DNA from: Bacteroidota bacterium
Lineage (GTDB): Bacteria > Bacteroidota > Rhodothermia > Rhodothermales > UBA10348
Direction of reading: 5' to 3'
DNA length: 64,000 nt
Assembly (NCBI GenBank): GCA_029262775.1
Contig: JAJCYR010000056.1
Coordinates: 248,001 to 312,000 of the forward strand
The notes below the pieces were generated by a model that ran no database searches, was not told where the DNA came from, and was given only the letters and a program-made list of their open reading frames with translations. A program made the translations under genes and the position numbers. This document shows, piece by piece, positions 37,151-45,276 of the stretch (positions are counted from its first letter, which is position 1; every line of letters begins with the position of its first letter).

Positions 37151-38287
37151 ATGCCTGACACGTTCTACCGGGAACGGCAGCGGAATCTGGTCCAACAGGT
37201 CAGGAAGGAGGGCTGCGATGCCGTGCTTGTCTGCAGCAGGGGTACGCTCCGCTGGCTGTGCGGCTTTTCTGGATCGAATGGCGCTCTGCTGCTTACGGAG
37301 TCCGGATCGTGGTTTTTCACGGATGGTCGCTATGGGGGCGAGGCGCAGGGGCTCGTGTCGTCCGGGGCGGCTTCTGCGGTTGGCATTGTTTCGAGCGCCC
37401 TTCCAGCCGCTGTTTTTGGCCTGCCGGACTTCTCTGGGGCCATACGTGACATAACCGAGGCGGCAGGCCACTCGGCTCGCATTGCCGTAGAAGCCGATCA
37501 TGTCACGGTGGCGAGCCATGAGGCCATGCTGGCGGCGGTCTCCGAACATGCATGTGCCTGCCGGCTCTGTCCACTGTCCGGTCTCGCAGAGGCACTCCGG
37601 GCCATCAAGGGCGTAGCGGAACGGGATGCCATGACGCGTGCGCTCCGCCTGACGGAATCAGTTTTTCTGGATGTCTTGACGTTGGTACAGGAGGGCGTCT
37701 CGGAAAATGACCTGGCAGCCGAAATTGACTTTCGTCAAAAGAGGGCGGGCGCGAGTCGGTCCTCTTTCGAACCCATTGTGGCTTTCGGGAGGAATTCGGC
37801 CCGACCGCATGCGCGGCCGGGCCCTGACCGACTCGCGCCCGCCACCCCCATTCTTTTTGATTTCGGGTGCGAATTGGACGGGTATTGCAGCGATATGACG
37901 CGCATGGCATGCCTCGGACGGCCGCCACCTGAATTCATGCGCATCTGGTCCGTGGTCAATGCCGCGCGGGAGGCCGCCGTGGAGGCTGCCGTGGCTGGTA
38001 TGTCCACACTGGTCCTCGATCAAACCGCCCGCCGGGTGATCGAAGAGGAGGGCCATGGAGAGCATTTTGTCCATTCACTGGGACACGGGCTGGGTATCGA
38101 CGTGCATGAATGGCCCAGCGTGTCGCACAGAGCGGCTCACATCCTGCAGGAGCATATGGTGGTCACCATTGAACCCGGTATCTATCTGGAGGGGCGGTTC
38201 GGCATTCGCCTCGAAGACACCATCGTGATCACGGGGGCGCATTGTGAGCGGCTGAATCGTCTGTCGACTGAAACGGTGATTCTGTGA
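37151..38287 (+). CDS. M24 family metallopeptidase (Xaa-Pro peptidase type)
   Basis: A pita-bread-fold peptidase of 378 residues, cleaving next to proline. A creatinase-like N-terminal domain is followed by the catalytic domain, in which all five metal ligands are visible: two Asp in FDFGCELDGYCSDMTR, His in HSLGHGLGIDVHEW, Glu in TIEPGIYLEGRFG and Glu in IRLEDTIVI. ATG at 37151 is preferred; GTG at 37136 is also possible. No export signal is seen, so it probably acts in cytoplasmic peptide turnover. The stop overlaps the next start (TGATG). Confidence 0.93.
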   Translation: MPDTFYRERQRNLVQQVRKEGCDAVLVCSRGTLRWLCGFSGSNGALLLTESGSWFFTDGRYGGEAQGLVSSGAASAVGIVSSALPAAVFGLPDFSGAIRDITEAAGHSARIAVEADHVTVASHEAMLAAVSEHACACRLCPLSGLAEALRAIKGVAERDAMTRALRLTESVFLDVLTLVQEGVSENDLAAEIDFRQKRAGASRSSFEPIVAFGRNSARPHARPGPDRLAPATPILFDFGCELDGYCSDMTRMACLGRPPPEFMRIWSVVNAAREAAVEAAVAGMSTLVLDQTARRVIEEEGHGEHFVHSLGHGLGIDVHEWPSVSHRAAHILQEHMVVTIEPGIYLEGRFGIRLEDTIVITGAHCERLNRLSTETVIL

Positions 38288-39672
38288 TGGAACGGCGTCT
38301 CCGAGTTTTGGTAGTATCCTATTACTTTCCACCCATGGGTCTGAGCGGCGTGCAGCGTACGGCGAAGCTCGTCAAGTACCTACCCGACAGTGGGGTGGAC
38401 GTGTCCGTTTTGACCGTTCATCCTGGCGCCTATTTCGCCTTCGACCACACGCTGGCCACTGAACTCGAACGCCCCGGCGTCAGCATTCGTAGAACCCGTT
38501 CACTTGATCCGACACGCCTTTTCGGACAGCGGGAAACAACAGTGGCTCTCCCTGCGGAAGGGCGTCGAGGGTTCCTCGCCCGCTTGTCTCAGTGGGTGTT
38601 CCAGCCAGACAACAAGATTGGTTGGTATCCATTCGCACTGCACGCAGGGCGGCACATGCTCCGGGCACGGCCTCATGACCTCGTCTTTGCGTCCGCACCG
38701 CCCTACACGGGACTGCTCGTGGCCAAGCGGCTCGCCGAGCAGTTCGGGCTGCCCCTCGTACTCGATTTCCGCGATGACTGGGTTGGGAATCCGCGGCACA
38801 TGTACCCCACGCGCTGGCACGCCCGGATGGCGGCACGCATGGAGCGCCGCGTGATCCAGGCCGCCGCTGAAATCCATGTCATCAACCGCGTCATAGGAGA
38901 CGCGCTACGCGAAAGGAATGATCTTGATAATGCCCTCCTTCACATTGTGCCCCAAGGCTTTGACCCCGACGATTTCGCGTTGGAAAAGAGCCCGGGACTG
39001 GTTATATCGGAGGCGGGCAGATCCGGGCCGGGCAAATCCGGTTCACCGGGCGAATCGGACAGCGCCGCATCCAGGTGCACCTTCCTGTACACCGGAATAT
39101 TCTACGACGCGCAGAAGCCGGATGTATTCCTGCATGCATTCGCCGCCGCGGCGGCCACGGACCAGGAATTCAGAGGACAGGCACGGGCCCACTTCATGGG
39201 GCTCATTCCGGAGTATATGGATGACCTCGTGCATCGTCTGAAACTGAACGAACACGTCGTCTATCACGGATATCTCTCCCACAACGAAACGGTACGCGCC
39301 CAGCAGGCCGCCGATGTCCTCTGGCTTACGATCGGGGAGCGCCCCGGCAGCGAGGGAATTTCGACCGGCAAATTGTACGAGTACATGGGAGCCTGTCGCC
39401 CCATTCTGGGGCTTGTCCCAGTCGGCGTTGCGCGCGACGACATTGCCGCCCATGGCGCCGGATTCGTGGCGCATCCGGACCGGACCGGAGAGGTCACCGA
39501 ACGGTTGCTGGAACTCTTCCACCTCTGGAGGCGCGGCGCGCTCCCGATTCCGGACAGAAACCGGCTCAAAATCTTCGACCGTCGGGAGGGCGCGCGCCGC
39601 ATTGCAGATCATTTTCGTACTTTGGCGGGACGTTCAACCAGAACCCCCTGCCAGTGGCCAGACTCGAGATGA
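38287..39672 (+). CDS. Glycosyltransferase family 4-like
   Basis: A GT-B-fold glycosyltransferase of 461 residues. The N-terminus VLVVSYYFPPMGLSGVQRTAKLVKYLPDSGV is the usual start of GT4-like enzymes. The C-terminal donor-binding half contains FLYTGIFYDAQKPDVFLHAF, HYGYLSHNETV-like VYHGYLSHNETVRAQQAADVL and ISTGKLYEYMGACRPILGL, where the Glu of KLYEYM is the sugar-nucleotide ligand. The acceptor and sugar are unknown; envelope polysaccharide or glycolipid is likely. A start at GTG 38284 is one codon upstream. The stop overlaps the RsbW-like gene (ATGA). Confidence 0.88.
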   Translation: MERRLRVLVVSYYFPPMGLSGVQRTAKLVKYLPDSGVDVSVLTVHPGAYFAFDHTLATELERPGVSIRRTRSLDPTRLFGQRETTVALPAEGRRGFLARLSQWVFQPDNKIGWYPFALHAGRHMLRARPHDLVFASAPPYTGLLVAKRLAEQFGLPLVLDFRDDWVGNPRHMYPTRWHARMAARMERRVIQAAAEIHVINRVIGDALRERNDLDNALLHIVPQGFDPDDFALEKSPGLVISEAGRSGPGKSGSPGESDSAASRCTFLYTGIFYDAQKPDVFLHAFAAAAATDQEFRGQARAHFMGLIPEYMDDLVHRLKLNEHVVYHGYLSHNETVRAQQAADVLWLTIGERPGSEGISTGKLYEYMGACRPILGLVPVGVARDDIAAHGAGFVAHPDRTGEVTERLLELFHLWRRGALPIPDRNRLKIFDRREGARRIADHFRTLAGRSTRTPCQWPDSR

Positions 39673-40055
39673 CCATTCAAAGCTCGTTCGATGATCTTGA
39701 GAGGGTCGTTGATCAGGCAGAAGTTTTTTTTTCCAGATATTCAGAAGATGACGACATGGTGTACAGGGCGGTTCTTCTGGCATCGGAAGCGGTCACAAAC
39801 GCCATCGAACACGGCAACGAGTCCATTCTGGAAAAGAAAGTCGAAATCGTATTCGAGGAGCGGTTGGATGCGTTTATCATTGAAGTCGAGGATGAGGGCA
39901 AAGGATTTGTGCGCAGTGCCGTTGTAGACCCGCTCGATGAGGGAAATCTGCTGGAGGACGGGGGGCGTGGCCTGTTTCTGATAGAACGCTTGGCCGATGA
40001 CGTACGCTACGAGTGCGGCGGCCGACGAACTGTAATCCGTTTTGACCGGACCTGA
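39669..40055 (+). CDS. RsbW/SpoIIAB-like ATP-binding serine kinase (HATPase_c_2)
   Basis: A 128-residue single-domain GHKL ATPase of the anti-sigma serine-kinase group. The N-box ASEAVTNAIEHGN (about 39-51), G1 box VEDEGKGF (about 75-82) and G2 box GGRGLFLIERLADDV (about 99-113) are all intact, so ATP binding and kinase activity are plausible. ATG at 39669 gives an ATGA overlap with the glycosyltransferase. No STAS-domain antagonist, PP2C phosphatase or sigma factor lies next to it, so its partner is unknown. Placement between two glycosyltransferase-type genes is unusual. Confidence 0.88.
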   Translation: MTIQSSFDDLERVVDQAEVFFSRYSEDDDMVYRAVLLASEAVTNAIEHGNESILEKKVEIVFEERLDAFIIEVEDEGKGFVRSAVVDPLDEGNLLEDGGRGLFLIERLADDVRYECGGRRTVIRFDRT

Positions 40056-42099
40056 CGCCCGCATTGACGGTCCCTTTTCGCGGACATCGGCCATAGTTTT
40101 GGTCGTGCTGATGGCGACGGCGGCCCTTTTCATGTTACAGGCCGCGCAGCAGCAGCATACCTTTCCGGTTTTTGTGGCGTCGGCGCTTCTGCTTGGACTG
40201 TTCCAGGTGGTGGCATGGAAGCAGGACGGGCTTTCCACCAGTTTCGTCTTGGGCCTCGCCGTTGTGCTGCGGCTCGTGGCCTTCCCAACGCCTCCTGTAC
40301 TTTCGGATGACGTGTACAGGTATGTTTGGGATGGGTGGGTCGTACTGGAAGGAATGAATCCGTACGCATTCAAACCATCGGATGCCGTCTTTACGGACTG
40401 GCACGGTAACGCGCTCTATGACCTGCTCAATTCGGCCGATTTCCATTCGGTGTATCCACCCGTAACACAGCTATTTTTCGCGGCGGGTGCGCTGCTGGGC
40501 CGGGAAATACCGATTTTCGCCTCCATTCCCGGGCCTACGGCGACGTGGTGGCCGGCATGGATGGGGATCAAGTCGCTCTTTCTGGTAGCCGAACTGGTGG
40601 GTCTATGGGTGCTGTCGCGTCACGTCAGGGCCCGTACGTTGCAGCTCGTCGCGCTCAGCCCGGTTCTGCTCATCGCCGGCGCGCTCCAGGGGCATACGGA
40701 CATACTGCTGCTCCCGCTGCTCGCGGCGGGTGTGGCAAGCTGGTCGCGGGGCCGGTGGGGCATGGCCATTACATGGGTTACGCTGGCCGGCTGGGTGAAG
40801 CTGGTTCCGCTGGTGCTCCTTCCGTTTCTGATTCTCGGAGCGTTGCCGCATTGGAAGGGCCGGTTTCGCCTTGCGGGCGTTGCCGTACTGGCCAGTGTCC
40901 TGGTGTGGATTCCGTTTGCGGCGTCCTATGTGCCCACCCACGTGGCCAGCTCGCTGAATCTGTATGTGGTATGGTTCGAATTCAATGCCGGACCCTACTA
41001 TCTGGTCAAGGAGTGGTACGAACTGCGCACCGGTGCGGACTGGTCCAAGCAGATCGGGCCGGCGTTCCGTCAGATATACATGATGATTCTTGTGGCGTTC
41101 GGTGCTGTGGCTCTGATCGCCCCCCGACGGCTGCGTTTCGTACTGGACGAGGCGGCCGGTTCGCATGACCAGAATGGCGATGCGGGTGGAACGTCCGGAT
41201 GGTGGGCCTGGAAGGTTGGCTATTCCGCCTGGGCACTGTATCTGGTGTTTTCCACCACCGTCCATCCATGGTATCTGATTGGGGTGCTTGTACTTGGGGC
41301 CGTTCTGTTCGAAAACAGGATACCCTGGCACTGGTGGGCATTATCTGTCATGAGTGTGGGTACGTATTTGTTCTACTCCCATGGTCCGGAACCCTATTGG
41401 TGGGCCGTGCGCCTGGGTTGGGGGCTATGGTTCCTGATCTGGGTGGTAGTGCGTAGTCCACACTGGCTGCAGCACGTACTGGCGTGGCGTGCCGATGCGA
41501 AATATGCCAAATTGCGACGCTGGATTGGGCCGGGTGAAAGCGTGCTGGACGTGGGAGGGGGAGAAGGGTATCTGGCCTTGCGCCTGATACAGGAGGGGGG
41601 CGATCGGGGTGACCGTGCGCAGGAACAGATGCTGGACCGAAAGGTCGCGGTTGCTGAAGTCCGGTCCACGGTCAAGCTTCCCGTGGAAGAGGTGCAATAC
41701 GATGGATTCGTATTGCCACTGGAAGACAATGCCTATGATGTCGTAGTGATGACCTACGTGCTACATCATGCCGAGCATCCGGAACGTGTTTTCGAGGAGG
41801 CCCTTCGCGTCGCCCGTCGTCGGGTGGTTGTGCTGGAGTCTACCTACAGGACGGAGAGGGAGCAAAACCTGCTCCGCCGTCTCGACATGTTGGCAAACCG
41901 CCTGCGGTCGGCTGGCAGGCAGCCGGATGGCCGATCTGGCCGCAGCATGAAGCACCAGGAAGCCCATTTACAGCATCGGCCCGATGCGGCATGGATCCAG
42001 TTCGCAACCGGGCTGGGCGGCAACGTCGTGGCGTGCCGGCCCATTTGGCGACCGCTTCACCGGCAGTTCCTTTTCGTTACGATCCCTGGGAATAAATGA
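40042..42099 (+). CDS. GT-C-type polytopic glycosyltransferase fused to a SAM-dependent methyltransferase
   Basis: A 685-residue fusion. Residues 1 to about 475 hold ten or more hydrophobic membrane segments with the loop motif SDDVYRYVWDGWVVLEGMNPYAF near residue 90, as in polyprenyl-phosphate-dependent mannosyl/glucosyl transferases. Residues about 485-680 form a class I methyltransferase: SVLDVGGGEGYLALRLI (AdoMet motif I, about 501-517) and LPLEDNAYDVVVMTYVLHHAEHPE (about 560-583). The start is TTG at 40042, overlapping the RsbW-like stop by 14 bases; ATG at codon 24 is an alternative. The 3' end overlaps the convergent miaA by 23 bases. It probably modifies an envelope glycan or lipid; the substrate is unknown. 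Confidence 0.85.
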   Translation: MTGPDARIDGPFSRTSAIVLVVLMATAALFMLQAAQQQHTFPVFVASALLLGLFQVVAWKQDGLSTSFVLGLAVVLRLVAFPTPPVLSDDVYRYVWDGWVVLEGMNPYAFKPSDAVFTDWHGNALYDLLNSADFHSVYPPVTQLFFAAGALLGREIPIFASIPGPTATWWPAWMGIKSLFLVAELVGLWVLSRHVRARTLQLVALSPVLLIAGALQGHTDILLLPLLAAGVASWSRGRWGMAITWVTLAGWVKLVPLVLLPFLILGALPHWKGRFRLAGVAVLASVLVWIPFAASYVPTHVASSLNLYVVWFEFNAGPYYLVKEWYELRTGADWSKQIGPAFRQIYMMILVAFGAVALIAPRRLRFVLDEAAGSHDQNGDAGGTSGWWAWKVGYSAWALYLVFSTTVHPWYLIGVLVLGAVLFENRIPWHWWALSVMSVGTYLFYSHGPEPYWWAVRLGWGLWFLIWVVVRSPHWLQHVLAWRADAKYAKLRRWIGPGESVLDVGGGEGYLALRLIQEGGDRGDRAQEQMLDRKVAVAEVRSTVKLPVEEVQYDGFVLPLEDNAYDVVVMTYVLHHAEHPERVFEEALRVARRRVVVLESTYRTEREQNLLRRLDMLANRLRSAGRQPDGRSGRSMKHQEAHLQHRPDAAWIQFATGLGGNVVACRPIWRPLHRQFLFVTIPGNK

Positions 42100-42991
42100 G
42101 AGCGGCGGTCTCGACGGGCGACATGTCGTCCACGTCGAGCCACGTGGCATGCTCCATGCGGCGATACCACGTGAGCTGCCTTTTTGCATACCGCCGCGAA
42201 TTACGTTTCACAAGCTCGATCCCGCGCTGGAGCGAGTATTCGCCGCGCAGTACGGGGAAGATTTCCTGGTATCCAATAGTTCGAAATGCCGCGTCGTGCT
42301 CCGAGAAGCCAGCGTCATGGAAGCGCTGAACTTCCTGCAGTAGACCCTTTTCCACCATGCTGTCAACGCGCAGGTTGATATCCGTATAGAGATCACAACG
42401 GCGCCGGGAAAGAACAAAGACGCGATATGTGAAGCGCGGTGGCCGGTGATCCTGCTGGAACGAGGACAGCGTTCGACCTGTTGCCTCATACACCTCGAGA
42501 CCGCGCACCACGCGCTGTGATTTCGTCTGGTCAAGCGTGGCGGCATACGCTGGATCTACCACCGCCAACTCCTCGAACAGCGCTGCCGCTCCGTCTATTC
42601 GGAGCCGTTCGTTCAGTCGTTGTCGGATACGTGGCGGTACTCCTGGCGTCAGGCCCATGCCCTGAACAAGGGCACGAAGGTACAACGTCGAGCCCCCGAC
42701 AATGATGGGCGCATGACCGCGGCCCAGAATATCGGCAATCCGAGGCTCAGCCTGCGACTGGAACTCACCGGCAGAAAATGGTTGTCCCACATCGAGTTCG
42801 TTGATGAAGTGATGACGTAAAGCTTCACGTGTGGTCGCGGAAGATTTGGCGGTGCCGATGTCCATTCCACGATAGATCTGGCGGCTGTCACACGACACAA
42901 TTTCTGCACGACCCAGCAGGCGGCCAAGTTCAAGGGCCGTCCCGCTTTTTCCAACGGCCGTGGGGCCAGCTATGACGGGAATAGGAGGCAC
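42077..42991 (-). CDS. miaA: tRNA dimethylallyltransferase
   Basis: A 304-residue enzyme that adds an isopentenyl group to A37 of tRNAs reading UNN codons. It has the P-loop GPTAVGKSG (about 9-17), IVSCDSRQIYRGMDIGTAK (about 31-49), the HHFINELDVGQPFSAGEF segment and VGGSTLYLRALVQG (about 98-111). KRNSRRYAKRQLTWYRR near the C-terminus is the usual basic substrate-binding stretch. It follows the tyrosine recombinase gene by 18 bp on the same strand and overlaps the convergent fusion gene. Confidence 0.97.
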   Translation of the reverse strand: MPPIPVIAGPTAVGKSGTALELGRLLGRAEIVSCDSRQIYRGMDIGTAKSSATTREALRHHFINELDVGQPFSAGEFQSQAEPRIADILGRGHAPIIVGGSTLYLRALVQGMGLTPGVPPRIRQRLNERLRIDGAAALFEELAVVDPAYAATLDQTKSQRVVRGLEVYEATGRTLSSFQQDHRPPRFTYRVFVLSRRRCDLYTDINLRVDSMVEKGLLQEVQRFHDAGFSEHDAAFRTIGYQEIFPVLRGEYSLQRGIELVKRNSRRYAKRQLTWYRRMEHATWLDVDDMSPVETAALIYSQGS

Positions 42992-43009
42992 GTCAGCTAT
43001 ACGCCTTCG

Positions 43010-43936
43010 TCAGATGTCGAGATAGGTGCTGGAGGAATCGTCCGGCCTCGCGTGGCTGTACTTGCTCGTCGTCGTAAGCGACTTGTGCCCCAGTGTCTCC
43101 TTGACCAAATGCGTTGGGGCACCATGGTCAAGCGCATGGGACGCATGCGCATGCCGAAGCCAGTGAGGCGATACATCCTTGTCAATTCCGGCCGCGCGCG
43201 TCGCCGCCTTCACAATACGCCACATTTGCTGGCGGCTCAGCGGGCCACCCCGCGATGACCGGAATACCGCGTGCGACGCCTGTCCGTAGCCCGCCTGAAG
43301 TTCTTCCGCCTGCCACACCTGCAGATCCTTCCAGACCGATGCCGCCAAGAGTACATTGCGGGCCTTGTCGCCCTTTCCGACGACCGTAATCTGGCCGCTG
43401 ACGTGGTCGCGCGTCGTGCGCGCCGACACGTGTTTCCACTGCAGGGAGACCAGTTCCGACACGCGCGCACCCGATGCATAGAACAGCCGGAGCAGCAGGC
43501 GGTTGCGCATGGGCATATCGAGCGCAAGAATCTGCCCGAGTTCCTCTTCGGACAGAATGCGCTGCGCCAGCATGTCCGGAATGCGAGGTAACGACACCGC
43601 CGCGCCTACATTGAAGCCCGTATATCCAATGCGATGCGCAAAACTGAGCAGGCTCTTGACGGCTGCAAGCTTCCGGGCCCGCGTTGAAACGGCGAGTCCG
43701 TCGCGCCGCAGGTTTTCGTCCCACGCCCAGAGATGCTCCAGTTTCACGAGCAGCAGGTCGGTACCGGAATGCGCGAAGAAGGCCGATACGTCGCGAACGT
43801 AAGCATCGCGCGAGTTTTCGCTCTTACCGCGAAGCCATAACTGCACCACATGGTCGTCGCTGCGGGCCGACGACATGGCTTGCGGGGCGTTGTTACCGGC
43901 CCGCTGGTCGCGCTTTGTGGGGACCTTTGAATTCAT
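43010..43936 (-). CDS. XerC/XerD-type tyrosine recombinase
   Basis: A 308-residue site-specific recombinase. An N-terminal SAM-like core-binding domain (LWLRGKSENSRDAYVRDVSAFF, about 33-54) is followed by the catalytic domain. All catalytic residues can be seen: Arg in YASGARVSELVSL, Lys in VVGKGDKARNV, His-x-x-Arg in SPHWLRHAHASHAL, His in LGHKSLTTTSKY and the nucleophile Tyr in the same segment, STSKYSHA-type (TTSKYSHARP). The length and layout match chromosome-dimer Xer proteins rather than phage integrases. Its start codon lies 1 base from a dif-like 11-6-11 inverted repeat. Whether a second Xer exists elsewhere cannot be seen here. Confidence 0.92.
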   Translation of the reverse strand: MNSKVPTKRDQRAGNNAPQAMSSARSDDHVVQLWLRGKSENSRDAYVRDVSAFFAHSGTDLLLVKLEHLWAWDENLRRDGLAVSTRARKLAAVKSLLSFAHRIGYTGFNVGAAVSLPRIPDMLAQRILSEEELGQILALDMPMRNRLLLRLFYASGARVSELVSLQWKHVSARTTRDHVSGQITVVGKGDKARNVLLAASVWKDLQVWQAEELQAGYGQASHAVFRSSRGGPLSRQQMWRIVKAATRAAGIDKDVSPHWLRHAHASHALDHGAPTHLVKETLGHKSLTTTSKYSHARPDDSSSTYLDI

Positions 43937-43937
43937 A

Positions 43938-43965
43938 ATGCAACATAAGGTTAATTATGTTGTGT
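43938..43965. other. Candidate dif site (Xer recombination site) at the recombinase start
   Basis: 28 bases with the 11-6-11 layout of dif: left arm ATGCAACATAA, centre GGTTAA, right arm TTATGTTGTGT. The inner CATAA-N6-TTATG is identical to the core of the E. coli dif site. The inverted arms match over 8 bases (CAACATAA/TTATGTTG). It sits immediately 5' of a Xer-type gene and within 2 kb of the coding-direction reversal. An autoregulatory operator is the main alternative. Confidence 0.6.
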
Positions 43966-44036
43966 GTCAACAGGGACCGCCGCCGGGTCCTGTCGCGTAG
44001 CGGGATCGCCGGCCGGAACGAGGCGTTAGGCAAGCC

Positions 44037-44408
44037 ATGAGACTGTTTCTCCTGTTCGTAGTTGTCCCCGCCGCCGAGCTGGCGCTGCTCATCGAAATTG
44101 GCGGCCATATCGGTACGGCCAATACATTTGCCATTATTGTGGTGACCGGACTGGTTGGTTCCTGGTTGGCACGCACACAGGGCCTTTCGGTCTGGCGCCA
44201 GTTCCAGGAACGCCTCTCTCGTGGCGCCATGCCTGGAAATGAACTGGTCGATGGACTGATTGTGCTGGTTTCTGGTGCCTTGCTCCTGACGCCCGGGGTT
44301 CTGACCGATGCTGTTGGCCTGCTCGGGCTGATTCCACCGACGCGTCACGCCCTCCGGGGCGTCATAGTCGATAGACTGAAGGACCGCGTTCAGGACCGAA
44401 TTGACTGA
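44037..44408 (+). CDS. fxsA: FxsA-family membrane protein
   Basis: A 123-residue cytoplasmic-membrane protein of the FxsA family. E. coli FxsA relieves F-plasmid exclusion of phage T7; its normal role is unknown. Four hydrophobic segments are visible, with the family features VPAAELALLIEIGGHIGTANTF (about 10-31), GLVGSWLARTQGL (about 38-50) and GALLLTPGVLTDAVGLLGLIPPTR (about 80-103). It is a lone plus-strand gene between the dif-like site and a convergent terminator hairpin. Confidence 0.9.
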   Translation: MRLFLLFVVVPAAELALLIEIGGHIGTANTFAIIVVTGLVGSWLARTQGLSVWRQFQERLSRGAMPGNELVDGLIVLVSGALLLTPGVLTDAVGLLGLIPPTRHALRGVIVDRLKDRVQDRID

Positions 44409-44410
44409 AA

Positions 44411-44436
44411 CCCGTGGTCCATTGGTGACCACCGGG
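44411..44436. terminator. Bidirectional hairpin between fxsA and the TerB-like gene
   Basis: CCCGTGGTC (44411-44419) pairs with GACCACCGGG (44427-44436) with one bulged C and a 7-base loop. It lies in the 32-bp space between convergent stops, where a shared terminator is expected; no long T-run is present. Confidence 0.5.
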
Positions 44437-44440
44437 AGAA

Positions 44441-45247
44441 TCAGTCGAGCGGTGATACACGGACATCCACGCGCCACGCGCGCGATAGTGTTTCAATAAT
44501 GTTTTTTTCCGCCTGGCGCAGATCGCCGTCGGCTTCTGCAATGGCCAGCAGGTCGTCGAGTACGACGAGGCGCTGGGCGCGTGGCAGCATGTGACCAATG
44601 GAATCGATGGCCGCTCCCATATCAAAGGCCTCTGCCCCACCGGAATAATAGGTCAGCGCCGAGCGGACCACATCGCGTACCTCGGCATCGGTCATGTCTG
44701 GTGCCCAGCTTGAGACGCGGTCCACAATGACAGCTATTTCCTCGTTGGCCACGCTGCCGTCGGCGCCGTGCGCCATGACGATGAACAGGAAAGCGATATC
44801 ATGCAGGACGGTCCACTCCGGGCGGGCCTCTATTTCAACCAGTGTTTCCTCCAGCAGGCGATCCTTGGTAGCTCTGATGTCCCAGATCGAGGCCACGATA
44901 GACAGAATATTCTGCTCGGAATTGAGCAGAATGCCGTCCGCCTCGGCAATTCGCATGGCATCTTCGAGGGCTTCACGCCGTTTGTCGATGGTCAGCGCCT
45001 TTTCGAGGGTACGCACGGAGCGAACCACCTCTTCCTCTGCATCGGACTGCAGGTAGGCCGCAATGGATTCCAGCACGATCTCATGCACCTCGGCGCGCGA
45101 TGCTTCAGGCCGCCAGCGCGCAATGATATCTGTTATGACATCGACTTCTGCATTGGACAACTTCGAGTCAGTCGAATACGCCAACGCCAGAAAAACCAGC
45201 GTCAGGTCGTGCGCGTGCGACCAAGTGTCATAATTCGGGGCATCCAT
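44441..45247 (-). CDS. TerB-like protein with two repeats
   Basis: A 268-residue, strongly acidic and all-helical protein. Two related halves are visible: LTLVFLALAYSTDSKLSNAEVDVI (about 14-37) and IAFLFIVMAHGADGSVANEEIAVI (about 150-173). Each is followed later by an Asp-containing unit (AMRIAEADGILLNSEQNIL and LLAIAEADGDLRQAEKNII). This is the TerB/tellurite-resistance-type fold, in which acidic clusters may bind metal. No other ter genes are nearby, so tellurite resistance should not be assumed. The function is unknown. Confidence 0.78.
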   Translation of the reverse strand: MDAPNYDTWSHAHDLTLVFLALAYSTDSKLSNAEVDVITDIIARWRPEASRAEVHEIVLESIAAYLQSDAEEEVVRSVRTLEKALTIDKRREALEDAMRIAEADGILLNSEQNILSIVASIWDIRATKDRLLEETLVEIEARPEWTVLHDIAFLFIVMAHGADGSVANEEIAVIVDRVSSWAPDMTDAEVRDVVRSALTYYSGGAEAFDMGAAIDSIGHMLPRAQRLVVLDDLLAIAEADGDLRQAEKNIIETLSRAWRVDVRVSPLD

Positions 45248-45276
45248 GTGCGTGCGTGTTCGTGACGAACAACAAG

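Noticed and set aside
43010-43936. Phage or integron integrase marking a mobile element
   Set aside because: Length and layout are Xer-like; no attC-like array, phage gene or direct-repeat boundary surrounds it, and neighbours are housekeeping genes.
43941-43962. Reading the 8-bp inverted repeat as a plain terminator
   Set aside because: It sits at a 5' end, is AT-rich with weak pairing, and matches the dif layout better.
44441-45247. Tellurite-resistance locus
   Set aside because: Only a TerB-like fold is present; no terC, terD, terE or other ter genes are nearby.
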